Of a DNA stretch of 64,000 bases, positions 34,516 through 43,404 are shown piece after piece. The translations under genes were made by a program, and so were the position numbers. The first letter of the stretch is position 1. Each line of letters starts with the position of its first letter. The stretch is from Chryseobacterium gambrini (GTDB taxonomy: Bacteria; Bacteroidota; Bacteroidia; Flavobacteriales; Weeksellaceae): positions 22,921 to 86,920 of the forward strand of contig NZ_FTOV01000015.1 of the NCBI RefSeq assembly GCF_900156825.1. Reading direction: 5' to 3'. Under the pieces are notes generated by a model that saw nothing but the letters and a program-made list of their open reading frames with translations, ran no database searches and was not told the DNA's origin.

Positions 34516-35355
34516 ATGCAGATTACAAAAAAGCTGAATATCATCATTTCCAATCCTGAAACCGGAGATTTTCTTGCCGATGCCTTTTTTCCGGAAACAG
34601 AACAGAAACTACCGTTGGTCATTTTTGTTCATGGCTATAAAGGCTACAAAGATTGGGGTGCATGGAATCTTATGGCTGAAAAGTTTGCGGAAGCCGGATT
34701 TTTCTTTGTGAAATTTAATTTTTCGCACAACGGAACAACGGTTGAAAATCCTCATGAATTTGCTGATCTTGAAGCCTTTGGAAATAATAATTATTCTAAA
34801 GAGCTTTCGGACTTGGGAACTGTGATTGATTACTTCGTTAAAAATGAAAAAGTAGATGCTGATAAGATTATTCTGATCGGTCACAGCAGGGGAGGAGGAA
34901 TTTCTATCATCAAAAGTTTTGAGGATGAAAGAATTAACGGTTTAATTACCCTTGCAAGTGTAGATACACTGGATCGTTTCCCGAAAAACGATGCCTTCGA
35001 AAAATGGAAGGAAGCCGGAGTGTATTATGTGATGAATGGAAGAACAAAGCAGGAAATGCCTCATTATTATCAGTTTTATGAAGATTTTGAAAATAATTTT
35101 CACCGTTTTGATGTCGAAAGGGCAACCGAGATGGCGAAAGTACATTATTTAATCATTCATGGGACAGATGATGAGGCAGTGAATGTAAAAAGCGCAGAGC
35201 ATCTTCACATTCTGAACCCAAATTCTGAGCTGTATCTTATTGAAAAAGCCAATCATACTTTTGGGGCAAAAGAACCTTGGGAAGAGCCAAAACTACCCAA
35301 AGACCTTAATGAAGTTACGGAAAAATGCATTACGTTCATTAAAGAGAAAATATGA
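34516..35355 (+). CDS. Cytoplasmic alpha/beta hydrolase
   Basis: This 279-residue protein without a signal peptide has FVHGYKGYKDWGAW (oxyanion region), the nucleophile elbow GHSRGGG (LIGHSRGGGISI), a likely Asp in HGTDDEAV and a His in KANHTFG. It resembles the dienelactone-hydrolase/prolyl-oligopeptidase-like group of intracellular hydrolases. The substrate is unknown. It is preceded by ~200 nt of AT-rich sequence with no clear promoter and followed by the small peptide gene. Confidence 0.88.
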   Translation: MQITKKLNIIISNPETGDFLADAFFPETEQKLPLVIFVHGYKGYKDWGAWNLMAEKFAEAGFFFVKFNFSHNGTTVENPHEFADLEAFGNNNYSKELSDLGTVIDYFVKNEKVDADKIILIGHSRGGGISIIKSFEDERINGLITLASVDTLDRFPKNDAFEKWKEAGVYYVMNGRTKQEMPHYYQFYEDFENNFHRFDVERATEMAKVHYLIIHGTDDEAVNVKSAEHLHILNPNSELYLIEKANHTFGAKEPWEEPKLPKDLNEVTEKCITFIKEKI

Positions 35356-35442
35356 TTTTTCTGGATTTATAAATAATTCATATTCAAATTAAAAATTTTT
35401 CATATATTAGTGATAAATTAAATCACCAAAAATCAAGTTATT

Positions 35443-35652
35443 ATGAAAAATTCAGAATTAAAGAATGGTCAGAAATTAAGCAGAGAAGCTCAAAAGCATA
35501 TTGCCGGAGGAGAGAAAGTTTTAATCTGTGCAAGCGGCTGTTATAATCACTACCTAAGCGATGGACAGGGAAATTGTCTTGTACCTCCATGTCAGTCACC
35601 AAATTTCGGAACAGAAACCAATGCTAACGGACGTTGGCAATGTTGCTACTAA
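35443..35652 (+). CDS. Double-glycine leader, Cys-rich bacteriocin-like peptide
   Basis: This 69-residue peptide has an N-terminal leader with the pattern of ComC/bacteriocin leaders (LSREAQKHIAGG), ending in Gly22-Gly23, the usual cut site for peptidase-containing ABC transporters. The predicted core (residues 24-69) has six cysteines (29, 33, 45, 50, 67, 68), prolines and aromatic residues, consistent with disulphide cross-linking. Such small peptides are widespread in Chryseobacterium and are annotated as bacteriocin-like, mostly without a tested function. No transporter, modification enzyme or immunity gene is adjacent; these would have to be encoded elsewhere. A terminator follows, so it is a single-gene unit. 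Confidence 0.75.
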   Translation: MKNSELKNGQKLSREAQKHIAGGEKVLICASGCYNHYLSDGQGNCLVPPCQSPNFGTETNANGRWQCCY

Positions 35653-35664
35653 TCTAAGCAAAAA

Positions 35665-35696
35665 ATAAAGGAGTGAAATTTTTCACTCCTTTTTAT
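35665..35696. terminator. Bidirectional terminator, peptide gene / lipoprotein gene
   Basis: The stem AAAGGAGTGAAA / TTTCACTCCTTT with a 2-nt loop and flanking A and T runs is placed between two convergent genes. Confidence 0.88.
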
Positions 35697-36295
35697 TTAT
35701 TCATTTGTATAGCATTCTTTTTTACCGATTTTAAGAGACTTCTGAAGTTCTTCATGGTCATCATTTCAGTGGAAGGTGTAAAGATCGTTGCTTTCTCACC
35801 TTTTTCTACAGAAACTTCCGAATAGGCTTTAAGGGTGTAGATTTTTTTCAATGTTTTGATGTCATAAACATCCATCATCGCAAATGTTTCATTTTTGTTG
35901 TATTCATACTGTACACCGATCGAATTGTCTAAACCGTTTCTAACTTTGAAAGTATAAATATTAACCAGAAAATTGAAATCGGAATTGTTTTTAAGGTCTT
36001 CCAGATCATCCGTTTCCGGACTGAACGGAATATCATGACTGATTAGGTTTTCAGATTTTGCTGTTTTTAAATCATAGGCTTTTCCTTCACTTAACTGAGT
36101 AAATAATTTCATGGTTTCTGCAGTCATCATTTCCCGGTGGTGCGCATCAACCGTAGTATTGATATTGTTTATCAGCCATTTTTGATCTTTTGAAAATACG
36201 AGCGATTTGCTGTAAATTCCATAATCTTTTCTAACCGGATAGTAGCATGACTGTAAACCCAGCAATATCAATAATAAGAAGAAATATTTTCTCAT
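35693..36295 (-). CDS. Lipoprotein of unknown function
   Basis: This 200-residue protein has a lipoprotein signal (lipobox LQSC near residue 17). The mature part is a mix of beta strands and short helices (NSIGVQYEYNKNETFAMMDVYDI, split over residues ~120-145) that might form a lipocalin- or TolB-like core; I do not recognise a family. It starts 7 nt after the flavin-reductase gene stop and is probably co-transcribed with it. The terminator at its 3' end is shared with the peptide gene. Confidence 0.75.
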   Translation of the reverse strand: MRKYFFLLLILLGLQSCYYPVRKDYGIYSKSLVFSKDQKWLINNINTTVDAHHREMMTAETMKLFTQLSEGKAYDLKTAKSENLISHDIPFSPETDDLEDLKNNSDFNFLVNIYTFKVRNGLDNSIGVQYEYNKNETFAMMDVYDIKTLKKIYTLKAYSEVSVEKGEKATIFTPSTEMMTMKNFRSLLKSVKKNAIQMNK

Positions 36296-36302
36296 AAATC
36301 TC

Positions 36303-37124
36303 TTAATAAATCAGAATTTTCCACGCTTCTTCAATTTTACTTTCCAGTAATAATTTCTGAGCTCCCAGATGAACATTCTCGTCGGAATGATAGTTTCCTG
36401 CCGGTAAGATTTCAACATTCGCCAACATTCCCAGGTCGTTTCCTGTGAATATTCTGCTGAATTTTATTTCATCCGGAAGAAGATCGAAACCGATTCCTTT
36501 CGTTACCAGAGGTTTTGGAACTTCAAAAAGATTGTCTGCCGTATTTCTGGAATACCAGTTGCTTCCCAATCTTGCCACCATATCCAGTTTTGCCTGATCC
36601 AGATTTCCGTTTTCATCCAGATATTCTTCTCTGATATGAATTTTCTGAACTTCACAGATCACCAGATTTCCTGCACCACCCTGATCGCCCAAAGATTTTA
36701 CTTCTAGCACTTTACATTCAAAATTTACAGGACATTCTTCAATTAATTTAGGCTGAACAAGATCAGCATCTTTCATCGTTAATCCGGATTTAATGAATTC
36801 GTTAACGCCTTCTTCATATTCTGTTGAAGCCAAAGAGATCTGCTGTACAATCGGAAAATTAACTGTTCCGATCACCACTTCCGGAACTTCAAGAACATTT
36901 TCCAGCGTGTGTTTGATGGTATTGTCACGAACTCTTCTCGAAGGTGAAAAAATCAAAACCGGAGGAACCGTACTGAACATATTAAAAAAACTGAACGGCG
37001 ACAAATTGCTGTTTCCGTCTTTATCAACCGTTGATGCCAATGCAATCGGACGCGGCGAAACGGCAGTCTGCATAACCGTTTGCAGTTGCACGGGAGTTAT
37101 TTCTGATGGGATGAGTGTTTTCAT
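36303..37124 (-). CDS. Flavin reductase-like (FMN-binding split-barrel) protein
   Basis: This 273-residue protein begins with the flavin-reductase-like domain signature (SPRPIALASTVDKDGNSNLS, then PFSFFNMFSTVPPVLIFSPS), and a later NFECKVLEVKSLGDQGGAGN completes the split-barrel. Such enzymes bind FMN and either reduce it or act as partners of monooxygenases. A C-terminal extension of ~60 residues is of unknown role. The downstream lipoprotein gene is 7 nt away. Upstream lies the boundary of the nested-repeat structure that encloses the GxxExxY gene. Confidence 0.88.
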   Translation of the reverse strand: MKTLIPSEITPVQLQTVMQTAVSPRPIALASTVDKDGNSNLSPFSFFNMFSTVPPVLIFSPSRRVRDNTIKHTLENVLEVPEVVIGTVNFPIVQQISLASTEYEEGVNEFIKSGLTMKDADLVQPKLIEECPVNFECKVLEVKSLGDQGGAGNLVICEVQKIHIREEYLDENGNLDQAKLDMVARLGSNWYSRNTADNLFEVPKPLVTKGIGFDLLPDEIKFSRIFTGNDLGMLANVEILPAGNYHSDENVHLGAQKLLLESKIEEAWKILIY

Positions 37125-37142
37125 TATTATATTATTTTTTTA

Positions 37143-37730
37143 ACACATAAGTCACATAAGTTTAAAGTTCAAAATATTGAAAATATTTAGTACACATTAG
37201 TTTGAAAATCTATAGATTTTCATTTATAACAGATTTTCAAAGTCTTTATTTACAAATGTTTCCGTTCCTTCATGATAAAGATTATAAACATTAAAATTTA
37301 CAAGAATTGATTTTGAAACTTTAAGCAAATTCATATAATTCATTGTTTGCGCTCTGTGAATGTTATGAAATTCTGTAACGGATTTTATTTCCAATACTAT
37401 AGTATTTTCAATTAGAAAATCACATTTAACCTTACAGTCAATCTTTAAATCTTTATAGATTAGTGGAATTTCAAGTTCACTTTTATATTTTATGCCAAGC
37501 AGATCAAATTCTCTTTCTAAACATTTATGATATATTTCTTCATAAAGACCGGGACCAACAATTTTATGAACTTCTATACATGTACCAATTATCTTATACG
37601 TAAGCTCATTGATGTATTTCTTAGTAAGTTCCATAATTGTGTTTTGCCTTGATTCAATGAAAATCTGTAGATTTTCAAACTAATGTGTTCTCTTATGCAG
37701 TTAGAAAAATTTTCTTTGTGACTTATGTGT
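37143..37730. repeat. Nested inverted repeats enclosing the GxxExxY gene
   Basis: Outer arms of 14 bp (ACACATAAGTCACA at 37143-37156 and its exact complement at 37717-37730) and inner arms of 32 bp with one mismatch (37192-37223 and 37657-37688) bracket a single gene symmetrically. Each inner arm ends in its own palindrome of the form GAAAATC-TATA-GATTTTC (left arm, perfect). The spacers between outer and inner arms are 35 and 28 nt. No transposase is present. Confidence 0.85.
37224..37634 (-). CDS. GxxExxY protein
   Basis: This 136-residue protein belongs to the GxxExxY family, named for the motif seen here as GLYEEIY (residues ~28-34, in VGPGLYEEIYHKCLEREF). A later D-(x)n-ExK arrangement (CDFLIENTIVLEIKSV) matches a PD-(D/E)xK nuclease-like core, and the family is thought to be nuclease-related, though no activity is established. 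Such genes occur in many scattered copies in Bacteroidota. This one is the only gene inside a 588-bp structure of nested inverted repeats and has a low-GC, lysine-rich coding style. Confidence 0.9.
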   Translation of the reverse strand: MELTKKYINELTYKIIGTCIEVHKIVGPGLYEEIYHKCLEREFDLLGIKYKSELEIPLIYKDLKIDCKVKCDFLIENTIVLEIKSVTEFHNIHRAQTMNYMNLLKVSKSILVNFNVYNLYHEGTETFVNKDFENLL

Positions 37731-37756
37731 CAAAAATTATCTAAAAAATTTTATAT

Positions 37757-39004
37757 TTAAACAGTAGGAATAATTTTCCCTGAAACTTCACCGAAACCAA
37801 CTCTCACTCCGTCTTTTTCAGCCCAGGCTTTCATGGTTACCGTATCGTTGTCGTTGATGAATTTTCTTTCTTCTCCGTTGTTTAACTGAATCGGATTCTG
37901 ACCTCTCCACGTTAATTCCAGCATGGAACCGAAAGATTTCGGATCGCTTCCTGAAATGGTTCCGCTTGCGTAAAGATCTCCGACTTCCACGTTGCAGCCG
38001 TTTACGGTGTGATGAGCCAGTTGCTGCGTCATGTTCCAGTACATGTGTTTGTAATTGCTTTCGGAGATCAGGTTTTGCTCTCCGTTTTCAGGCTGAAGAT
38101 AGACTTCAAGATTGATGTCGTAATTTTTATCTCCTTCAAATTTCAGATAATCCAAAACTTCAGGATCCTGTGTAGGAGAAGCGGTTCTGAATGGCTCTAA
38201 AGCTTCCAGAGTAACCACCCACGGCGAAATAGAGGAACCGAAATTTTTAGCTAAAAATGGTCCCAGCGGAACGTACTCCCAAGACTGAATATCTCTTGCC
38301 GACCAGTCGTTGAAAACCACCATCCCGAAGATGGCGTCTTCAGCATCTTTGGTCGAAATACTTTCGCCCATTTCGGTATTTTTATTGATGATGAATGCCA
38401 TTTCAAGCTCAAAATCCAATTGTTTACAAGGTCCGAAGACTGGCTTTTCTACATCTGCAGGTTTCATCTGACCTTTCGGACGGTTGATTTCCGTTCCTGA
38501 CACTACAATAGACGAAGCTCTTCCGTGATAACCTACCGGAAGATGTTTCCAGTTAGGAAGCAGTGCATTCGCAGGATCTCTGAACATTTTTCCTACATTG
38601 GTTGCGTGTTCGATGCTGCTGTAAAAATCTGTGTAATTCGGAATATGAATCGGCATCATCATTTTAACCTGATCAATCTCATAGAAAGCTTCTTCGATGG
38701 TTTTTTCATCTTTTGATAAGATGGAATTTTCCAGCAGTAATTCCTGAATTTTTAAACGAACGGCATTCGTTACAGGCTTTCCAAGTTCGATGAATTCATT
38801 TAAGGTATAGGCTTCGAAAACGTTATCGACTAAGCCTTCGATTTCTTCGAAATATCCCAGATCGTATAACGTTGCAAGATCGATGATCTGATCGCCGATT
38901 CTTGTACAGCATCCGATGTATTCTTTGTTGAAAACCGCTACACCAAACGGAATATTATGGATAGAAAAATCTGAATCTGATGAATATTCTACAAATGATT
39001 TCAT
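37757..39004 (-). CDS. fahA: Fumarylacetoacetase
   Basis: This 415-residue enzyme has the FAH N-terminal domain (YSSDSDFSIHNIPFGVAVF) and a catalytic domain with the hallmark DFELEMAFIINKNTEMGE and GMVVFNDWSARDIQSWEYVP metal/substrate segments, plus the SGSDPKSFGSMLELTW end. It hydrolyses fumarylacetoacetate to fumarate and acetoacetate, the last step of tyrosine breakdown. HppD and HmgA are encoded within 7 kb on the same strand, so the pathway enzymes are clustered (maleylacetoacetate isomerase is not in the window). Confidence 0.95.
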   Translation of the reverse strand: MKSFVEYSSDSDFSIHNIPFGVAVFNKEYIGCCTRIGDQIIDLATLYDLGYFEEIEGLVDNVFEAYTLNEFIELGKPVTNAVRLKIQELLLENSILSKDEKTIEEAFYEIDQVKMMMPIHIPNYTDFYSSIEHATNVGKMFRDPANALLPNWKHLPVGYHGRASSIVVSGTEINRPKGQMKPADVEKPVFGPCKQLDFELEMAFIINKNTEMGESISTKDAEDAIFGMVVFNDWSARDIQSWEYVPLGPFLAKNFGSSISPWVVTLEALEPFRTASPTQDPEVLDYLKFEGDKNYDINLEVYLQPENGEQNLISESNYKHMYWNMTQQLAHHTVNGCNVEVGDLYASGTISGSDPKSFGSMLELTWRGQNPIQLNNGEERKFINDNDTVTMKAWAEKDGVRVGFGEVSGKIIPTV

Positions 39005-39100
39005 AATTTTAGAATTTAGTTTGGACTTTATATAAATCCGTTAGATTTTAAATTTTAAATATTCTGAAGGCTTTTTAATCAGTTTAGGCGTTCAAAACAT

Positions 39101-39586
39101 TTACTTTTTAGATTTGGTTTTGTTTTTAACTTTAGAAAAAGATTCTTCGTCAATCCATCTTGCTTTAGTATTCACGTCGATCAGGTACAGAATATTGTCC
39201 TGTCTTGTTAAAAGTAATGTTTTGGTAACAGGGATCGGAACTTTTTTGTTTTCCAGAAGATCAGCTCTTAAAGAAATGATGTTCTTTTTATTTCTCACGA
39301 TATCTCCTGAAAAAACATTCGAGCTGCTTTCTCCGGTAGCTTTATCGTCAAAAACTTCTACATAAGTTGCTTTGTTTCCTTTAATGACAATAAAATCCCT
39401 TTCGGTATGGTCTGCTTCATCATTGATGAAAACAAACTTTTTATTGTCAATGTTTACCGCTTCCAGATTCTGGTTGACTCCTTTTCTTTCTTCAAGTCGG
39501 GTAAGAATATCATTTAGTGAACCGTACTGCGCTTTTAATCCAAAGCTTGCTCCTAAAAATAACATTCCAATTAAAAATTTTCTCAT
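39101..39586 (-). CDS. Small exported protein between fahA and hppD
   Basis: This protein is 161 residues from ATG 39586 (an upstream in-frame ATG adds 19 charged residues before the signal peptide). The signal peptide is MRKFLIGMLFLGASFGLKAQ. The mature part is small, basic and beta-rich (NKKFVFINDEADHTERDF, then TLLLTRQDNILYLIDVNTK), with no recognised family. It lies between two tyrosine-degradation genes but is separated from hppD by a terminator, so co-regulation is uncertain. Confidence 0.7.
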   Translation of the reverse strand: MRKFLIGMLFLGASFGLKAQYGSLNDILTRLEERKGVNQNLEAVNIDNKKFVFINDEADHTERDFIVIKGNKATYVEVFDDKATGESSSNVFSGDIVRNKKNIISLRADLLENKKVPIPVTKTLLLTRQDNILYLIDVNTKARWIDEESFSKVKNKTKSKK

Positions 39587-39600
39587 ATTAATGTGTTTTT

Positions 39601-39640
39601 TAAAAAAAGTTTTGTCAAGACTGTTCATCCTGACAAAACT
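39601..39640 (-). terminator. Terminator after hppD
   Basis: The inverted repeat AGTTTTGTCA / TGACAAAACT (39608-39617, 39631-39640) is followed on the minus strand by a T run at 39602-39607, 18 nt past the stop of hppD. Confidence 0.82.
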
Positions 39641-39657
39641 CAATATTACAAATAAAA

Positions 39658-40788
39658 TTACAGGTTTCCTCTTCTTTCCTGTTCTCTTTCCAATGCTTCG
39701 AATAATGCTTTGAAGTTTCCGGCTCCGAAGCTTTGTGCTCCGTGTCTTTCGATGATTTCAAAGAATAGGGTAGGACGGTCTTCTACAGGTTTTGTAAAGA
39801 TCTGCAGCAAATATCCTTCCTCGTCATGATCGATAAGAATTCCCAGTTCCTGAAGTTTTTTAAGATCTTCGTCGATGTGTCCCACTCTTTCAGGAACCAT
39901 ATCGTAATAGGCTTCAGGCGGCGCAGATAAAAACTCAACACCACGTTTTTTTAATTCTGTTACGGTGTGGATAATGTCTTTTGTAGCAACTGCAATGTGC
40001 TGTACTCCTTCGCCTTCGTAGAAATCAAGATATTCTTCTACCTGCGATTTTTTCTTACCTTCTGCAGGTTCGTTAATCGGGAATTTTGCGTAACCGTTTC
40101 CGTTGGACATTACTTTAGACATCAAAGCAGAATATTCTGTGTTTATCTGCTTATCGTCAAAAGAAAGAATATTTACAAATCCCATTACTTTTTCATACCA
40201 TTCTACCGTTGGAATCATTCTGTCCCAGTCTACATTTCCTACACAGTGGTCTACATATAAAAGACCTGCATCTTCAGGCTTGTAATCGCTTTCCCACTTT
40301 TCGTAACCCGGCATGAAAGGACCGTTGTAGTTTTTTCTTTCGATAAACATGTGAACGGTTTCTCCGTAAGTATAAATTCCTGACATTCTTACCTCACCAT
40401 TTTCGTCTGTTAATGTTACAGGTTCAAGATAAGGTTTTCCGCCTCTTTTTGTGGTTTCTTCAAACGCAGAATAGGCATCATCCACCCAAAGAGCCAAAAT
40501 TTTCACTCCATCACCATGTTTTTTTACATGCTCATTGATGGGAGAATCAGACTTTAGCCCTGTTGTAAGTACCAATCTTATTTTTCCCTGCTGAAGAACA
40601 TAAGAAGCACGATCTCTTACTCCGGTTTCAGGACCAGCGTAGGCAACAGACTGAAAACCGAAAGCGGTTTTATAATAATGCGCAGCCTGTTTAGCATTTC
40701 CTACATAAAACTCAATGTAATCTGTACCGTTGATGGGTAAAAAATTCTCAGCCTGAGCAATTTTTTCGGCAAATGAAAGTGTTGACAT
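39658..40788 (-). CDS. hppD: 4-hydroxyphenylpyruvate dioxygenase
   Basis: This 376-residue enzyme has two vicinal-oxygen-chelate domains. The iron ligands are visible as the first His in VDHCVGNVDWDRM (His ~180), the second in GVQHIAVATKDI (His ~260) and the Glu in LFFEIIERHG (Glu ~340). It converts 4-hydroxyphenylpyruvate to homogentisate with O2. The neighbouring hmgA and fahA genes encode later steps of the pathway. It has its own terminator; the promoter region (40789-40990) is AT-rich with a near-match TAATTTG only. Confidence 0.96.
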   Translation of the reverse strand: MSTLSFAEKIAQAENFLPINGTDYIEFYVGNAKQAAHYYKTAFGFQSVAYAGPETGVRDRASYVLQQGKIRLVLTTGLKSDSPINEHVKKHGDGVKILALWVDDAYSAFEETTKRGGKPYLEPVTLTDENGEVRMSGIYTYGETVHMFIERKNYNGPFMPGYEKWESDYKPEDAGLLYVDHCVGNVDWDRMIPTVEWYEKVMGFVNILSFDDKQINTEYSALMSKVMSNGNGYAKFPINEPAEGKKKSQVEEYLDFYEGEGVQHIAVATKDIIHTVTELKKRGVEFLSAPPEAYYDMVPERVGHIDEDLKKLQELGILIDHDEEGYLLQIFTKPVEDRPTLFFEIIERHGAQSFGAGNFKALFEALEREQERRGNL

Positions 40789-40988
40789 ATTCTATTTTTA
40801 CTTTTATATTTATGGGAATGCAAATTACGAATTTCTTACTAATACGAAAAATATTAACAAACACCCGTTAGGTTTATTTAACATAATCGTAAAGAAAAGT
40901 TCATTTAAGTATGCTTAAGTTTATTGTTTTGGTAATAATGTTTATAGATTTGTATTGCTAACAAATGAAAAAAAAATATTTCGAAAAA

Positions 40989-41019
40989 CGAAGCCACAGG
41001 TTTTCCCTGCGGCTTTCTT
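40989..41019 (-). terminator. Terminator after the gene at 41019
   Basis: A stem of AAGCCaCAGG / CCTGcGGCTT (one internal mismatch) with a T-rich loop is followed on the minus strand by a T-rich stretch. It directly follows the stop codon of the uncharacterised gene. Confidence 0.65.
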
Positions 41020-41798
41020 TATTTTACATTGTTTAATCTTCCTGCGTCGGGATTATAATTATCCCAGATTTTCCAGACATTGTCTATTTTGCGGATGAAA
41101 TAAATTTGGGTATTCAGTTGATTGACAAAATGCTCTTCGCCTGCCGTTCCTACTTTGAACAGAAGATTCCAGAATTCCTGAGATTCCAGAATTTTTTTGT
41201 CCGGTTCATCCGTCACGATATGGATATCGAATACTTCATAATTCGAACGGTTATTTTTCGTTACCAGATGAAAATCCCTGTCGCACAATTCTTTGCTGAA
41301 GTGCGATGCTCTTTCCAGAAAAGGAGATTCATTAAAAACCAAATCTTTGAAGAGTTCAGTTTTATGATCCGGAAACTGTTTATAAAATTCAAAAACGGTA
41401 GCGCAGTAATCATACACCATCTGGAAAAACTTCTGGTTGTTGTTTTCTTCATTCCCCTGTCTTTTTTCCTTTACAAACTGGATGTAGGCATTTAAATCTT
41501 TATACCCCAGAAAAATACAGATCTTATCCAGTGTTTTCAGAAACCGGAGATCATTGTGCGTTTTGTCCTGATAATCATTTTCAAAAAAACGCTGAAGGGT
41601 AACATGGGAAATCGTATTCCCAATTTCAAACTTTTTTCCGCCTTTAAGTTCTTCAGCCTCAGAAAGTTCATCTTTAATGATTTCAGAAAGAATAATATAA
41701 TGGCTTCGCTTCCATTCCTGTACATTTCCCAGAACCGAATTTTTCACTTTGGGATGTTTTATAACCTCTTCTCTTATCGAATTATATATCGTTTTCAA
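41019..41798 (-). CDS. Uncharacterised protein, Bacteroidota-type
   Basis: This 259-residue cytoplasmic protein is rich in charged and aromatic residues. The N-terminal half (EVIKHPKVKNSVLGNVQEWK, then HVTLQRFFENDYQDKTHNDL and ICIFLGYKDLNAYIQFVKEK) resembles a helical N-terminal module seen in several Bacteroidota proteins. The C-terminal half looks like a small NTF2- or SnoaL-like alpha+beta domain (VYDYCATVFEFYKQFPDH, then TAGEEHFVNQLNTQIYFIRK). I cannot assign a function. It sits between the acyl-CoA transferase gene and hppD, but a terminator separates it from hppD. Confidence 0.7.
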   Translation of the reverse strand: MKTIYNSIREEVIKHPKVKNSVLGNVQEWKRSHYIILSEIIKDELSEAEELKGGKKFEIGNTISHVTLQRFFENDYQDKTHNDLRFLKTLDKICIFLGYKDLNAYIQFVKEKRQGNEENNNQKFFQMVYDYCATVFEFYKQFPDHKTELFKDLVFNESPFLERASHFSKELCDRDFHLVTKNNRSNYEVFDIHIVTDEPDKKILESQEFWNLLFKVGTAGEEHFVNQLNTQIYFIRKIDNVWKIWDNYNPDAGRLNNVK

Positions 41799-41933
41799 TG
41801 TCCTGTTTTTAAAAGCTCTTTAGCAAATATACTGCCATTTAACTGAATTTTTCCGACTATTTCATTATGTTAAATTGAAGGTGCATTTTTGAAAGGACAT
41901 AGAAACTGAAAATCTGGTAAAATATTGAAAAAA

Positions 41934-43208
41934 TTATTGCTTAAACCTTTCATAAGCAGCTTTTTCCAACATTTCCCTGTCATCGGGATGCGCGATGCTG
42001 ATTAATTCCTGAGCTCTCTGTCTTAAATTTTTTCCGTAAAGATAAGCAGTACCGTACTCCGTTACAACCCAATGAATATGCCCTCTTGTGGTTACCACTC
42101 CGGCTCCCTGTTTCAGGAAAGGAACAATTCTGGAAACTCCTTTTTTGGTTCTCGAAGTAATGGCAATGATCGGTTTTCCGTCTTCGCTTAATGCTGCTCC
42201 TCTCATAAAGTCCATCTGTCCGCCGATTCCGCTGTACTGCATCGTTCCGATAGAATCTGCACAAACCTGTCCTGTAAGATCAATTTCAATCGCCGAATTG
42301 ATGGCAACCATTTTATTATTTCTCATGATATTGATCGGGAAATTCACGGTACTTACATCATCAAAAGAAAATACCGTATTATCGTCTACATAATCATACA
42401 GTTTTCTTGTTCCGAAACAGAAACTGGTAATGGTTTTATTGTCGTTGTAACCTTTATATTTATTATTGATGACATCATTCTGGATCAGATCAATTACTCC
42501 GTCACTGAGCATTTCGGTATGTACTCCCAGATCTTTATGATTATGAAGACATTTCAAAACCGCATCCGGAATGGTTCCGATTCCCATTTGCAGGGTGGAT
42601 TTATCGTCAATTAATTCGGCAACATTTTTTCCGACCAGCATTTCTTCCGGACCTACTTTTGCTCCGTAATCTATGGTTGGAAGTTCTTCTTCATGCCATA
42701 CAAGCTTATGAATTCTGCTGATGTGGATCATTCCGTCACCATGCGTTCTCGGCATTAAAGGATTGACTACGGCGACAATTATTTTTGCAGTATCAACCGC
42801 AGCTCTCGCAACATCAACGGAAGTTCCCAGTGTACAGAAACCATGTTTGTCAGGTGGTGAAACAGTAATTAAAGCAACATCAAGCGGTAATATATTTTTT
42901 CTGAAAAGGATAGGAATCTCACTTAGAAATACGGGAACAAAATCTCCTCTGTCAGAATTCACCGCATCGCGTACAGGAGACGAAACAAATAAAGAATTAA
43001 CGAAAAATTTGTCTTTGTACTCAGGTTTTGCAATTTCCACATTTCCCTGTTGGGTAATAGAAACCATTTCTACATTATCCAAACGGTGGGATTGCCTCGC
43101 TAGTTCATCAATTAAGTAATTCGGAGTACAGGCGCTTCCGTGAAAGAAAACACGGTTTCCGCTTTTAATGGTATAAATAGCTTCTTCTGCGCTGATGTAA
43201 TTATGCAT
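41934..43208 (-). CDS. Acetyl-CoA hydrolase/transferase family protein
   Basis: This 424-residue protein matches the acetyl-CoA hydrolase/4-hydroxybutyrate CoA-transferase family: an N-terminal IYTIKSGNRVFFHGSACTPN, a central VGKNVAELIDDKSTLQMGIGTIPDAVL, and a late IGGQMDFMRGAALSEDGKPI and GAGVVTTRGHIHWVVTEYGT. Members exchange CoA between acetyl-CoA and short carboxylates through a Glu-CoA intermediate. Its closeness to tyrosine catabolism, which yields acetoacetate, suggests a role in organic-acid activation, but that is inference. It lies between hmgA and the uncharacterised gene. Confidence 0.9.
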   Translation of the reverse strand: MHNYISAEEAIYTIKSGNRVFFHGSACTPNYLIDELARQSHRLDNVEMVSITQQGNVEIAKPEYKDKFFVNSLFVSSPVRDAVNSDRGDFVPVFLSEIPILFRKNILPLDVALITVSPPDKHGFCTLGTSVDVARAAVDTAKIIVAVVNPLMPRTHGDGMIHISRIHKLVWHEEELPTIDYGAKVGPEEMLVGKNVAELIDDKSTLQMGIGTIPDAVLKCLHNHKDLGVHTEMLSDGVIDLIQNDVINNKYKGYNDNKTITSFCFGTRKLYDYVDDNTVFSFDDVSTVNFPINIMRNNKMVAINSAIEIDLTGQVCADSIGTMQYSGIGGQMDFMRGAALSEDGKPIIAITSRTKKGVSRIVPFLKQGAGVVTTRGHIHWVVTEYGTAYLYGKNLRQRAQELISIAHPDDREMLEKAAYERFKQ

Positions 43209-43315
43209 ATTGAAATTTTTTATGAATTTTTCTTAGTCTTAAAGATAGTTCATATTGTTTTTACTTAGTCTTATTATTCGAAGATTTTTATCATGTTTTA
43301 ATTAAATTGATTCAA

Positions 43316-43343
43316 AAAAAGGACTGAAATTAATATTCAGTCC
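43316..43343 (-). terminator. Terminator after hmgA
   Basis: The stem GGACTGAA / TTCAGTCC (43321-43328, 43336-43343) has an AT loop and is followed on the minus strand by TTTTTTT (43314-43320). It is 61 nt past the hmgA stop. Confidence 0.8.
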
Positions 43344-43404
43344 TCAATATATTTTGATAATAATTTCAGTGCTAAAAGCCGTAAGCCAGTCGCCAAAAGC
43401 TTCA

